From Vibrio natriegens NBRC 15636 = ATCC 14048 = DSM 759 (lineage in GTDB: Bacteria > Pseudomonadota > Gammaproteobacteria > Enterobacterales > Vibrionaceae), in NCBI RefSeq assembly GCF_035621455.1, contig NZ_CP141823.1, positions 992,001-1,056,000 on the forward strand: DNA of 64,000 bases. The letters run 5' to 3'. Shown in pieces: positions 55,310 to 63,748 of this stretch. How positions within the stretch are numbered: the first letter of the stretch is position 1; every line of letters begins with the position of its first letter. The notes under the pieces were generated by a model that ran no database searches, had not been told where the DNA came from, and saw only the letters and a list, made by a program, of their open reading frames with translations. A program made the translations under genes and the position numbers.

Positions 55310-56749
55310 TTAAGCGGTTGCTTGCTTATTCTGTTTTGCCTTTTCACGCATGCCCAATACGACGGTCAGGGCAAATGCGGTGATGAAAGAGATAATCATG
55401 CCAATGATGTAGTAGCTTATTTTGTCTGGTGAGATAGAGATAATGCCAGGTAAGCCTGCTGCACCAAGTGCTTGCGCTTTCACGTTAAATAGGGTGATAA
55501 ACGCACTCGCAACGGCTGAGCCTACGATTGCTGCTAAGAACGGGTAGCGAAGCTTCAGGTTCACACCGAACATTGCTGGCTCGGTAATACCCAATAACCC
55601 AGTGATACCAGATGGGACAGCGATGCCTTTCATTTTCGTATCGCGCGTTGTGAAACCTACCGCTAATGCAGCTGCGCCTTGAGCGACATTCGACATGGCA
55701 GCAATAGGGAAAATAAATGTACCGCCGGTGGTTGCGATGTCTGCCAATAGCTGAGTTTCAATTGCGATGAAGCTGTGGTGCATACCGGTAATAACAAATG
55801 GAGCGTAGATAAAGCCAAACAGAGCGCCACCAACAAAACCAGCCGAATCGTATAGCCAGTTCAGACCATCACCCAGCATAAAGCCAAGGTCACGAGTAAA
55901 CGGACCGACCAAAGTGAACGTCACAAAGCCAGTAATAAAGATAGCCAGCATTGGGGTTAGCAAGTTATCCAATACGGACGGGATAATTTTACGCAGGCCA
56001 AGTTCGACTTTTGCCAGAATAAACGCAGACACCAAAACAGGGAGTACTGAGCCTTGGTAGCCGACTTTTTGGATCTCCAAGCCCAGAATATTCCAAGTTG
56101 GGACCGTGCCCGAAACCGATGCACTGCCGAAGCCCCAGCCATTCAGTAAGTCTGGGTGAACCATCAGCATGCCAAGTGCAGCACCCAAGAATGGGTTACC
56201 ACCAAATTTCTTCGAAGCAGAAAACGCCAATAAAACAGGTAAATAAACAAAAGGCGCGTTGGCGAATGTGTTGATCATGCTCGCTAGGTCTGCCAGGCCT
56301 GGGTACGCTTCGATGATCGACTGACCTTCAATAAACAAACCTTGTGCGGTAAGCAGATTGAAAAGACCCATAAGCAGACCGCCGGCAACGATCGCGGGGA
56401 TGATTGGAACAAAAATATCCGACAGTCCTTTCACTGCACGTTGAACGATATTTTGTTTCTGAGCACCTGCTGACGCGACGTCGTTGGTAGACATTTCGGC
56501 CAGGCCAGTCTGTTTCGCCATTTCGGCGTAAACCTGGTTTACAATGCCAGAGCCGAAAATAATCTGATACTGACCAGCAACTTTGAACTGACCTTTAACC
56601 CCGTCTAATTCGCCTATGGCTTCTTCATTGACTTTTTCTTCGTCTTTTAGCGCTAAGCGTAGACGCGTAGCGCAGTGAGCAAGGGCTTGTAGGTTATCTT
56701 TACCGCCTAAGTGCTCTAGTAATTGTTTTGCTATGACTGGATAGTTCAT
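55310..56749 (-). CDS. scrA: sucrose-specific PTS EIIBC component ScrA
   Basis: 479 residues. EIIB domain first, with phosphorylated Cys26 in AHCATRLRL and GQYQIIFGSG; then EIIC membrane domain with PIIPAIVAGGLLMGLFN and the substrate-loop TGMHHSFIAIE and GITEPAMFGVNL. Strong resemblance to Vibrio/enterobacterial ScrA rather than trehalose EIIBC. It imports and phosphorylates sucrose, using EIIA-Glc in trans since no EIIA is fused. Divergent from scrR. No sucrose-6-phosphate hydrolase or fructokinase gene lies beside it. Confidence 0.87.
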   Translation of the reverse strand: MNYPVIAKQLLEHLGGKDNLQALAHCATRLRLALKDEEKVNEEAIGELDGVKGQFKVAGQYQIIFGSGIVNQVYAEMAKQTGLAEMSTNDVASAGAQKQNIVQRAVKGLSDIFVPIIPAIVAGGLLMGLFNLLTAQGLFIEGQSIIEAYPGLADLASMINTFANAPFVYLPVLLAFSASKKFGGNPFLGAALGMLMVHPDLLNGWGFGSASVSGTVPTWNILGLEIQKVGYQGSVLPVLVSAFILAKVELGLRKIIPSVLDNLLTPMLAIFITGFVTFTLVGPFTRDLGFMLGDGLNWLYDSAGFVGGALFGFIYAPFVITGMHHSFIAIETQLLADIATTGGTFIFPIAAMSNVAQGAAALAVGFTTRDTKMKGIAVPSGITGLLGITEPAMFGVNLKLRYPFLAAIVGSAVASAFITLFNVKAQALGAAGLPGIISISPDKISYYIIGMIISFITAFALTVVLGMREKAKQNKQATA

Positions 56750-56946
56750 TGCACACCCCGATTGGTATTACTGAAATTTAAAATGTATCCAAGTGCTATC
56801 GCCAATATTACAGATTGATTATTGTTACTGAATCACCTGTTTTACCACTCGTTCTCGAGGGGATGTTTGACTTTATAATACTCAAGCCCACTTGTGTTTG
56901 TGGTCTGAGTACCTATCAGCACCTGATTTATCGTTTTTGTATTTTT

Positions 56947-56958
56947 GGGAACGTTTGC
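56947..56958. promoter_or_regulatory. ScrR operator in the scrA-scrR intergenic region
   Basis: GGGAACGTTTGC, ten of twelve bases identical to the levan-locus sites, in the divergent promoter region about 190 bp from each start. The rest of the 387-bp region shows no other feature. Confidence 0.68.
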
Positions 56959-57136
56959 AAAATGGATTTTTGATGATTATTCACAAGTGGTCAAAACAAA
57001 AGACTGAAATGTGTGAGTGTGATCCCCATATTCGTCAACAAAATTCCGCTTAACGAGGGTAAAATCACGTTAATTGACTAGGGATACAGAGCGCTTTCTG
57101 CAAACAATCCCAATAAATAAGTGGAATAGGGGCAAT

Positions 57137-58123
57137 ATGGCAAGTTTGCACGACGTTGCGCGTTTGGCTGGTGTGTCGAAATCCACCGTATCTCGCGTGA
57201 TAAACAACGAGTATGGGGTAAAAGAAGCCACCAAAGTGAAAGTACGTAAAGCGGTGGAAGAATGTGGTTACGTAGTGAATCAGGTTGCTAAGGATCTCAA
57301 ATCGCAGAAGACAAACCTTATTGGTGTGATCGTACCGCGCGTGTCTTCTCACGCTATTTCTCAGGGTGTTGATGGGTTGACTGCTGTTATTGAACGGTCC
57401 GGAAAACACGTCTTGTTAGCCAATACACATCAGATTTATGAAAAAGAAGTTGAGTATATTCAGATCTTTAATCAAAAAAGGGTCGAAGGAATCATACTCT
57501 ATGCAACGCACCTAGATGCGAAACTAGTGAAAGCAATTCAACAGTCTAATGTACCTGTTGTTCTGGTGGGGCAAGATGGCTCTCTGCATAATGTACCAAG
57601 TGTTGTCCATGACGATGTACGTGTTGGTTTTGAAGCGGGTAACCGCCTGATTGCAGCAGGTTGCCAGCATGTCGCTTTCATTGGTGTTCAGGGCGATGAC
57701 ATCGCGGTTGATGCACAGCGTTCGCAGGGACTTGAGCAGGCTTTAGCCTTTCATCAACAATCATTGCTCGTCCATGCCAGAGGCGACTTCACCATAGAGT
57801 CAGGCTATCAGCAAGCGCAAGAGTTGATCAGAACCTATCCAGAAGTCGATGGACTGTTTTGTGCGACTGACCGTATCGCCGTTGGTGCTGTTAAGGCACT
57901 GCGTGAAATGGGTATAAAGGTCGGTGAACAAGTACGTGTATTGGGTGTTGGTAATGATGAACTGTCGAGCATCAGTATTCCGAGTTTATCTACTTTCAAC
58001 TATGCCTTTGATAAGGCGGGGGAAAATGCCGCGAAAATGTTGCTTGAACGTATTGAAGGCCGTGGTGAAGAGATGAGCAAAGTGGTGCTGACGTTCCAAA
58101 ACATCGAACGTGAAACGTGCTAG
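57137..58123 (+). CDS. scrR: LacI-family sucrose repressor ScrR
   Basis: 328 residues from the ATG at 57137 (AGGGG upstream); an in-frame ATG at 57074 would add 21 residues without homology. LacI HTH MASLHDVARLAGVSKSTVSRV with hinge NQVAKDLKSQ, then a periplasmic-binding-like sugar domain (LIGVIVPRVSSHAIS, DGLFCATDRIAVGAVKAL). Closely resembles Vibrio ScrR. It should repress scrA and, from the shared operator sequence, probably the levan locus. Fructose or a phosphorylated sugar is the usual inducer. Confidence 0.87.
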   Translation: MASLHDVARLAGVSKSTVSRVINNEYGVKEATKVKVRKAVEECGYVVNQVAKDLKSQKTNLIGVIVPRVSSHAISQGVDGLTAVIERSGKHVLLANTHQIYEKEVEYIQIFNQKRVEGIILYATHLDAKLVKAIQQSNVPVVLVGQDGSLHNVPSVVHDDVRVGFEAGNRLIAAGCQHVAFIGVQGDDIAVDAQRSQGLEQALAFHQQSLLVHARGDFTIESGYQQAQELIRTYPEVDGLFCATDRIAVGAVKALREMGIKVGEQVRVLGVGNDELSSISIPSLSTFNYAFDKAGENAAKMLLERIEGRGEEMSKVVLTFQNIERETC

Positions 58124-58140
58124 ATGGAAACACCCTTTTA

Positions 58141-58152
58141 GGGAACGTTCCC
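58141..58152. promoter_or_regulatory. auxiliary ScrR operator after scrR
   Basis: Perfect palindrome GGGAACGTTCCC 17 bp after the scrR stop. It is 1.2 kb from the scrA operator, between convergent genes with no promoter need, which suggests a DNA-looping auxiliary operator. Confidence 0.6.
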
Positions 58153-58162
58153 CTAAGCTGAA

Positions 58163-58202
58163 AATAAAAAAACCGATGCCATTCAATACATCGGTTTTTT
58201 TA
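58163..58202. terminator. bidirectional terminator between scrR and glgX
   Basis: Stem AACCGATG/CATCGGTT with A-run before and T7 after, between convergent genes. Confidence 0.85.
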
Positions 58203-58226
58203 TTGTTATTTCATCCAAACAAACGC

Positions 58227-60209
58227 TTATTCTGCTGAAGGTTTAGCTTTCGAGTTCGGCTGGTAATGTAATATCACCATTGACGTCGGTGAAAGCAGTA
58301 CTTCGCCTTCAGCGTGGCCTGGATTTAAGTTGCGTACATTGGTATCACAAATCGTTATCCAGTTTTGCTTGCGATCATTTGGCAACTTAAAGCGCGCAGT
58401 CGCATTGGTTTGGTTGATTAAGTACACCAACTCTTGCCCGTCTTTGCCGATCCCAAGGTGAAGTGCCACAGAGCTAAGACGGTTCCAGTCATCATGCTCC
58501 ATTAAGTGGCCATCAGTTCTTCGCCAGAAAATACGATTGTTATTGCGGCTGTCACCACTGAACGAACGAATAAATGGCACCATGTATTTCTTACGATTGG
58601 CAACCATTTGCGACATCCAGACTTTGAAATGTTGTTTACGCTCTGTTTGGCTCCAGTTTAACCAACTGGTTTCGTTGTCCTGACAGTAGGCATTGTTATT
58701 GCCTCCCTGTGTATGAGACAGCACATCAGCGGTTAGGATGTGAGGAATGCCGAATGAAAACAACAAGCTCGCGACCAGATTACGTTTCTGCTTTTCGCGA
58801 GTCGCAATGATCATCAAGTTTTCCGTCTCACCTTCTACACCGTAGTTTTCTGAGCGGTTATCACCGTGTCCATCTCGGTTCTCTTCGCCATTGGCTTCAT
58901 TGTGCTTGTGTTTGTACGACACCAGGTCTTGCAGAGTGAAGCCATCATGGTAAGTGATGTAGTTGACGGTCAGCTTGTAAGGCCAATTTGCAGCGCTATA
59001 GATATCTCGCGAACCCATCAGGCGAGTCGCGAACTCTTTCAAGTAGCCTTGATCGCCGCGCCAGAAGCTACGAGAGATGTCACGCAGCTTATCGTTACAT
59101 TCATTCCAGCCAAAGGGGAAGTTACCCACTTGGTAGCCGTTAGGGCCGATATCCCAAGGCTCTGCGATTAACTTGGTTTCACGAAGAATAGGATCCTGTG
59201 CCACTGCTTTGAAAAATGCCGCTTCAGGGTTGTAATTGTCTCCCTGACGGCCAAGTGTGGCGGCCAAATCGAAGCGGAAACCATCCACTTTGAATTCACT
59301 AACCCAGTAACGAAGCGTATCCATCACTAAGTTTAGAGCCGGTTGATAAGTGAGATCGACGGTATTGCCACAGCCAGTATAGTTCGCAAAGTGGGTGCCA
59401 TGCTTAATGTAAAAACGTGAATCCAAGGCTTTGAGGTTGAAAATTGTTGGGCCTTCGCCGCCTTCAGCAGTGTGGTTATAGACCACATCAAGAATGACTT
59501 CGATCCCGTTTTTATGAAGCTCACGAATGGTTGTTTTTAGCTCTGTAACCGCGTCCTTTTTCGCATAGCGGGGATCGGGGGTCATGAACAGGTAGGGATT
59601 ATAGCCCCAGTAGTTCGCTTTCTTCATTTCGAGTAAATGGGGCTCGTGCATACACGCGGCGATAGGTAGCAACTGCAACGTGTTAATGTTCTGCTGCTTA
59701 TAGAAAGCCAACATCTCTGGTGTAGACAAGCCGAGATAATGTCCTTTCTTGGCGGCATCAACTTTGGGGTGAAGTTGAGTGAGACCTTTTACGTGGGTCT
59801 CGAATAGCACCATTTCTTCTCTTGGGATTCGCGGGTGTTCCGTTTTCTGCCAGTCAAAATCATCTTTGATAACCACACACTTTGGCATATCAAAGCTTTT
59901 CTTTGCAGAGTAAGGAGGTTGGTAATGGAGCGCCTTATCGATTGACTTCGCGTAAGGGTCCGAGATGAGCAGCGGTTCATCATTATGGGAGACGATGTAG
60001 CCGTACTTCTGACCAGCCTTAACTTTTGGAATAAAGGTGTGCCGTATACCGGCGTATTCGCCTGGTAGGTCGTGCAGCGTGTACTTGTCGTCGTCGGAAA
60101 ACAACGCCAGTTTTATGTCTTTATTCTCGGGCGAGTGAATAGAGAAGTTACAGCCTTCTTTATTCAATGTTGCACCCAAGGGGTATGGGCGAGATCGAAA
60201 TTGCGTCAT
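58227..60209 (-). CDS. glgX: glycogen debranching enzyme GlgX-like (GH13)
   Basis: 660 residues. N-terminal CBM48 (YPLGATLNKEGCNFSIHSP), then a GH13 barrel: VILDVVYNHTAEGG (region I), DGFRFDLAATLGR (nucleophile Asp), LIAEPWDIGP (acid Glu) and TYHDGFTLQDLVSYKHKHNEANGE, a GH13_11 isoamylase/GlgX feature. No signal peptide, so cytoplasmic. It hydrolyses alpha-1,6 branches in limit dextrins. It sits next to lamB-malM and an amylase gene rather than in a glg operon, which suggests use in maltodextrin breakdown. Confidence 0.88.
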   Translation of the reverse strand: MTQFRSRPYPLGATLNKEGCNFSIHSPENKDIKLALFSDDDKYTLHDLPGEYAGIRHTFIPKVKAGQKYGYIVSHNDEPLLISDPYAKSIDKALHYQPPYSAKKSFDMPKCVVIKDDFDWQKTEHPRIPREEMVLFETHVKGLTQLHPKVDAAKKGHYLGLSTPEMLAFYKQQNINTLQLLPIAACMHEPHLLEMKKANYWGYNPYLFMTPDPRYAKKDAVTELKTTIRELHKNGIEVILDVVYNHTAEGGEGPTIFNLKALDSRFYIKHGTHFANYTGCGNTVDLTYQPALNLVMDTLRYWVSEFKVDGFRFDLAATLGRQGDNYNPEAAFFKAVAQDPILRETKLIAEPWDIGPNGYQVGNFPFGWNECNDKLRDISRSFWRGDQGYLKEFATRLMGSRDIYSAANWPYKLTVNYITYHDGFTLQDLVSYKHKHNEANGEENRDGHGDNRSENYGVEGETENLMIIATREKQKRNLVASLLFSFGIPHILTADVLSHTQGGNNNAYCQDNETSWLNWSQTERKQHFKVWMSQMVANRKKYMVPFIRSFSGDSRNNNRIFWRRTDGHLMEHDDWNRLSSVALHLGIGKDGQELVYLINQTNATARFKLPNDRKQNWITICDTNVRNLNPGHAEGEVLLSPTSMVILHYQPNSKAKPSAE

Positions 60210-60665
60210 CTGAGATTCTTTATTTAATAATTATTGCTACCTATAGGAAACTATAAGTTAAAAACTTTGTCTTACTAAGGTCAACAGCCTTAATTACAAA
60301 ACAAGATAAAATATTCATGTAATTTAATTACTTTAAATATTCACTTTTGTGTTTAAAATTTGATCCTCCTATCATTTTGTACGAGTCCATAAATAAAAAT
60401 ACTTACGGACTACGCCCTATATCCGTGATATAGCTAGATGAAACGACATACGGTATATTTTCTACGCCTTTCTCATCCCCCTTAATTTAGTTTAGGGCGG
60501 AGGAAGTCATCCTTGTACGCCTCGGGTAATCTCGATTCTGTTGAAACAAACGGGGACTTGTTCCCATCTTACCTCTCTTTCTCTAGGTGAAGTTAAACTG
60601 CCTTTTATTCATCTTTAGAGCGAGCAGGGAAGACAGAATTATAAATACCCTTAATGGAGTTAAGA
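60210..60665 (+). promoter_or_regulatory. lamB promoter region with MalT box
   Basis: A 456-bp intergenic region between divergent glgX and lamB. TCATCCCC at 60473-60480 is the reverse complement of the MalT core GGGGATGA. A weaker candidate (GCGGAGGA) lies at about 60498. Otherwise AT-rich without further recognised elements. Confidence 0.6.
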
Positions 60666-61943
60666 ATGAAAAAAGTAAGTGTAATTGCTGCAGCAGTGGC
60701 TGCTTCTTTAGCTGCTGGCTCTGCATTCGCAGTGGATTTTCATGGTTACATGCGTGCTGGTGTTGGCGTGAGTGGTGACGGTGGCCAACAAGTAACATTT
60801 GAAAAGAACAAAATTGGTCGTCTTGGTAACGAAGGCGATATCTACGGTGAAGTACAACTAGGCCAAGAAGTTTACAACAACAACGGTAAAACGTTCTACG
60901 TAGACTCTATGGTTGCAATGACTTCTAACGGCTCTAATGACTGGGAAAGTACTTCTACTAACTGTGGTTTAAACGACGCTGGCGACGCAGTTGAGTGTGT
61001 TGATGATGCACAGTTCGCTCTACGTCAGTTCAACGTACAAGCGAAAGGCCTGCTAAACTTCGCTCCTGAAGCAACACTTTGGGCAGGTAAGCGCTTCTAC
61101 CAACGTCACGACGTTCATATCTCTGACTTCTACTACTGGAACATCTCTGGCGCTGGCGCGGGTATCGAAGGTATCGAAGCTGGCCCTGGTAAACTATCTT
61201 TCGCATGGGTTCGTAACGACCGTTCAGACATCACTGATGAAGGTAACGACGGCGATGCAGCAAACGTTAACACGCTAGACCTTCGCTACGCAGGCCTTTC
61301 TCTATGGTCAAATGCGTCTCTAGAAATGGGTCTGGATTACGCAATCGTAAACGAAACTGAAGATGCGTCTAACAGCACTAAAGATGCGAAAAACGGCGTT
61401 ATGGTTACTGCTGAGTTGACTCAAGGTCTAGACTCTGGCTTTAACAAAACAGTATTCCAATACGGTACTGAAGGTTACTCTAAAGCATTCGCATTCTACG
61501 GCGATGGTAGCTGGTACGGTGCAGAAGCTAACGACGGTGCAGACGGCTACCGTATCATCAACTGGGGTGTAATTGGCCTAGGCGACAACTGGGAACTTGG
61601 TCACCAGTTAGTGTACGGTGTTGGTAACGACATGTGGGATGGTCAAGACAAGTGGGAAACATTCTCTGTAGTTGCTCGCCCAATGTTCAAATGGGATGAA
61701 AACAACAAGACTATCTTCGAAGCGGGTTACGCAATCGACGATAACGATGGTTTCGAAAGCACTTACGGTAAGATGACTGTTGCTCAAGCTTGGTCTGCTG
61801 GCTCTAGCTTCTGGGCTCGTCCAGAAATCCGTCTATACGCGACTTACCTAACAGCTGACGACGACAACGATACGCAAAAATTTGACGGCGGTCGTTCAGA
61901 CGATACATTCCAATTTGGTGTACAAGCTGAAGCTTGGTGGTAA
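60666..61943 (+). CDS. lamB: maltoporin LamB
   Basis: 425 residues from the ATG at 60666 (GGAG six bases upstream). Signal peptide ends GSAFA, mature start VDFHGYMRAGVGVSGDGGQQ, an 18-strand barrel ending in an aromatic pair (AEAWW). Typical maltoporin elements include GRLGNEGDIYGE and WAGKRFYQRHDVHISDFYYWN. It passes maltodextrins across the outer membrane. Codon use is strongly biased (for instance AAC, GGT, CGT), as expected of an abundant porin. MalT box upstream. Confidence 0.95.
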   Translation: MKKVSVIAAAVAASLAAGSAFAVDFHGYMRAGVGVSGDGGQQVTFEKNKIGRLGNEGDIYGEVQLGQEVYNNNGKTFYVDSMVAMTSNGSNDWESTSTNCGLNDAGDAVECVDDAQFALRQFNVQAKGLLNFAPEATLWAGKRFYQRHDVHISDFYYWNISGAGAGIEGIEAGPGKLSFAWVRNDRSDITDEGNDGDAANVNTLDLRYAGLSLWSNASLEMGLDYAIVNETEDASNSTKDAKNGVMVTAELTQGLDSGFNKTVFQYGTEGYSKAFAFYGDGSWYGAEANDGADGYRIINWGVIGLGDNWELGHQLVYGVGNDMWDGQDKWETFSVVARPMFKWDENNKTIFEAGYAIDDNDGFESTYGKMTVAQAWSAGSSFWARPEIRLYATYLTADDDNDTQKFDGGRSDDTFQFGVQAEAWW

Positions 61944-61980
61944 TCATCTAGCCACTAAGTCCTAAATTGTCCTAGAATGA

Positions 61981-62012
61981 TACAGCCAGAACCTATCTGG
62001 CTGTATTTATTT
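61981..62012 (+). terminator. terminator/attenuator between lamB and malM
   Basis: Perfect 10-bp stem TACAGCCAGA/TCTGGCTGTA with a 5-nt loop, followed by TTTATTT. MalM would need read-through. Confidence 0.78.
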
Positions 62013-62044
62013 CAAAAACAATAAAAAAGTCGAGGTAGACAGTA

Positions 62045-62854
62045 ATGAGAAAATGGCTTGCTCCCGTACTGCTGGGCATGTTGGCGTCTGGCTGTGCGTC
62101 TGTAGAACAAGTAGAGATGACTTCTAATGACCAGCAACAGGTGATCACCCAGTCTGGTGATATTCAATGGGTACCGCTTGATGTACCTGTGGTTACTGAT
62201 TTTGCTTTGACTGATAAAAGCCAAATGCTACTGGATGGTAACAGCGCAGGCGCTATCGCCGCGTTTGCACTTCCGGGAAACCGTGGCAGTCTCGATTTAC
62301 AACTAGAGACATTCGTTAGCACTGATCTTCAATTTTACGCTCCAAATGTAATCGTGGTTAATGCGGACGGAAAAACCGTTTATTCAGCAGATTTTTCAAA
62401 GTTTGAGTACGTACCTGCAAAAATGTTGGATAACGACAAATTCGTACTCGATCTCAATGTTATTCCTGACATGAGTGGTAATGACCTTCATGTGTTGATT
62501 TACACCACTTCCGAAGATTTGAAAGGAAGTACTCAGATTCTGCATCCGGCGAAAGCCTATGCTAAAGCGCGTCATACTCAGCCGCCAGATATTGCTGATC
62601 CATTTGCAAAGCACAGCCCTCTTGGTCAGTTCCGTCTATCGGTAACTGCAAATGATATCGTTACGACTAAGATTGTCGCGAAAAACGATAATATTCCAGA
62701 AGGTGCGGAATTAACCGGTTACTACCACCGTGCAATTGAAAGAGCAGTAGCCGAAGACAATATTCCTAAAGCCTTAACCTTGCTCGATGAAGCGAAAGAG
62801 TTAGGTATAGAAGGCGCGCAAGATGTATTTGTTAAAGCGGTAAATAGCAAATAA
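62045..62854 (+). CDS. malM: maltose operon periplasmic lipoprotein MalM
   Basis: 269 residues with a lipoprotein signal and lipobox MLASGC (Cys17). The body matches MalM: a beta-sandwich domain (QWVPLDVPVVTDFALTDKSQ, GSLDLQLETFV) and a helical C-terminus (YHRAIERAVAEDNIPKALTLLDEA). Periplasmic, binding maltodextrins or linking LamB to transport; role not firmly known. GAGG precedes the ATG. Follows lamB as in E. coli. Confidence 0.9.
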   Translation: MRKWLAPVLLGMLASGCASVEQVEMTSNDQQQVITQSGDIQWVPLDVPVVTDFALTDKSQMLLDGNSAGAIAAFALPGNRGSLDLQLETFVSTDLQFYAPNVIVVNADGKTVYSADFSKFEYVPAKMLDNDKFVLDLNVIPDMSGNDLHVLIYTTSEDLKGSTQILHPAKAYAKARHTQPPDIADPFAKHSPLGQFRLSVTANDIVTTKIVAKNDNIPEGAELTGYYHRAIERAVAEDNIPKALTLLDEAKELGIEGAQDVFVKAVNSK

Positions 62855-62862
62855 TCGAATTT

Positions 62863-62893
62863 AAAAGGCCAGTGCAATGCTGGCCTTTTAAAT
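62863..62893 (+). terminator. terminator after malM
   Basis: Stem AAAAGGCCAG/CTGGCCTTTT with a 7-nt loop, then AT-rich sequence. Confidence 0.8.
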
Positions 62894-63146
62894 AATAAAT
62901 TAACGTTTAAATATTTACCCCTACATACAGTTACCTCATTCACATATTTATTTTTATCATTTTGTTTTTAATACTAATTAGAGTAATAATTAAACAATAT
63001 TCCTAACCTGACTTTATGCTCGGGGGAATATACCTATCCAAGTAAATAAGCTCAGCAGGATAAAGTTTTATTACCTCATGCATGAGGGAATCTCAATATT
63101 AAACTTTCTCTGTTCTAACGAGCTTTACTAATTAAAAAGGAATGAC

Positions 63147-63659
63147 GTGAATATGAAGATGATGAAGACTTCTCTTGCTGCTGCCTTACTTGTTGCTTTA
63201 GTTGGTTGTCAATCTACCTCTGAGTCTGAAACGGCTGCGCAGCCTGTTATGAATATGTCTGATGCGGAAGCGATTGCATTCATGCAGGCTTGTGATAACC
63301 CAGATAGTGCAGATAAAGGACCAATTAAGAAACCGTTATTTGTCGTTGGTACATTTGCAGATTCTGACTGGAAACATGTGCCTCAGCGTCAATATAATTA
63401 CAAAGGAAATAATATCTACCAAGCTGTGACTCAAGAAAAATCAGGCTCATTTAAAATGCAGTATGCAACAGAGTTATGGTTCCCTCAGTTTACGGCTAAA
63501 GGCAATCGAATGAATGTTGGCGAATTAACGCCATTAACATTTGGTGGTTACGGTACAGATACTTCAGTTGATATTAAAGAAGACGGGAAATATGTCTGGA
63601 GCCTTCAGTTTGAAGGGGAAGGTAAACCTCTTCATGTCATGGTAAATAAGTGCCAGTAA
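63147..63659 (+). CDS. lipoprotein of the maltodextrin region
   Basis: 170 residues, GTG start with AAAAAGG upstream (an ATG at 63153 is also possible). Lipobox LVGC at Cys21. The mature part (PLFVVGTFADSDWKHVPQRQ, AVTQEKSGSFKMQYA) resembles the immunoglobulin-like carbohydrate-binding domains found at the ends of secreted amylases and pullulanases. A role in starch binding is therefore suggested. It lies between malM and the secreted alpha-amylase gene. Confidence 0.65.
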   Translation: MNMKMMKTSLAAALLVALVGCQSTSESETAAQPVMNMSDAEAIAFMQACDNPDSADKGPIKKPLFVVGTFADSDWKHVPQRQYNYKGNNIYQAVTQEKSGSFKMQYATELWFPQFTAKGNRMNVGELTPLTFGGYGTDTSVDIKEDGKYVWSLQFEGEGKPLHVMVNKCQ

Positions 63660-63697
63660 TATTCTATTAAGTTAGTTTAATTTTGATTTTTATTTAA

Positions 63698-63736
63698 TTA
63701 GCCCCGGCATGTGAAAAATGCTGGGGCTAATTTTTT
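63698..63736 (+). terminator. terminator after the lipoprotein gene
   Basis: Stem TTAGCCCCGGCAT/ATGCTGGGGCTAA (one wobble), then T6. Confidence 0.85.
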
Positions 63737-63748
63737 GGGAGATTATAC

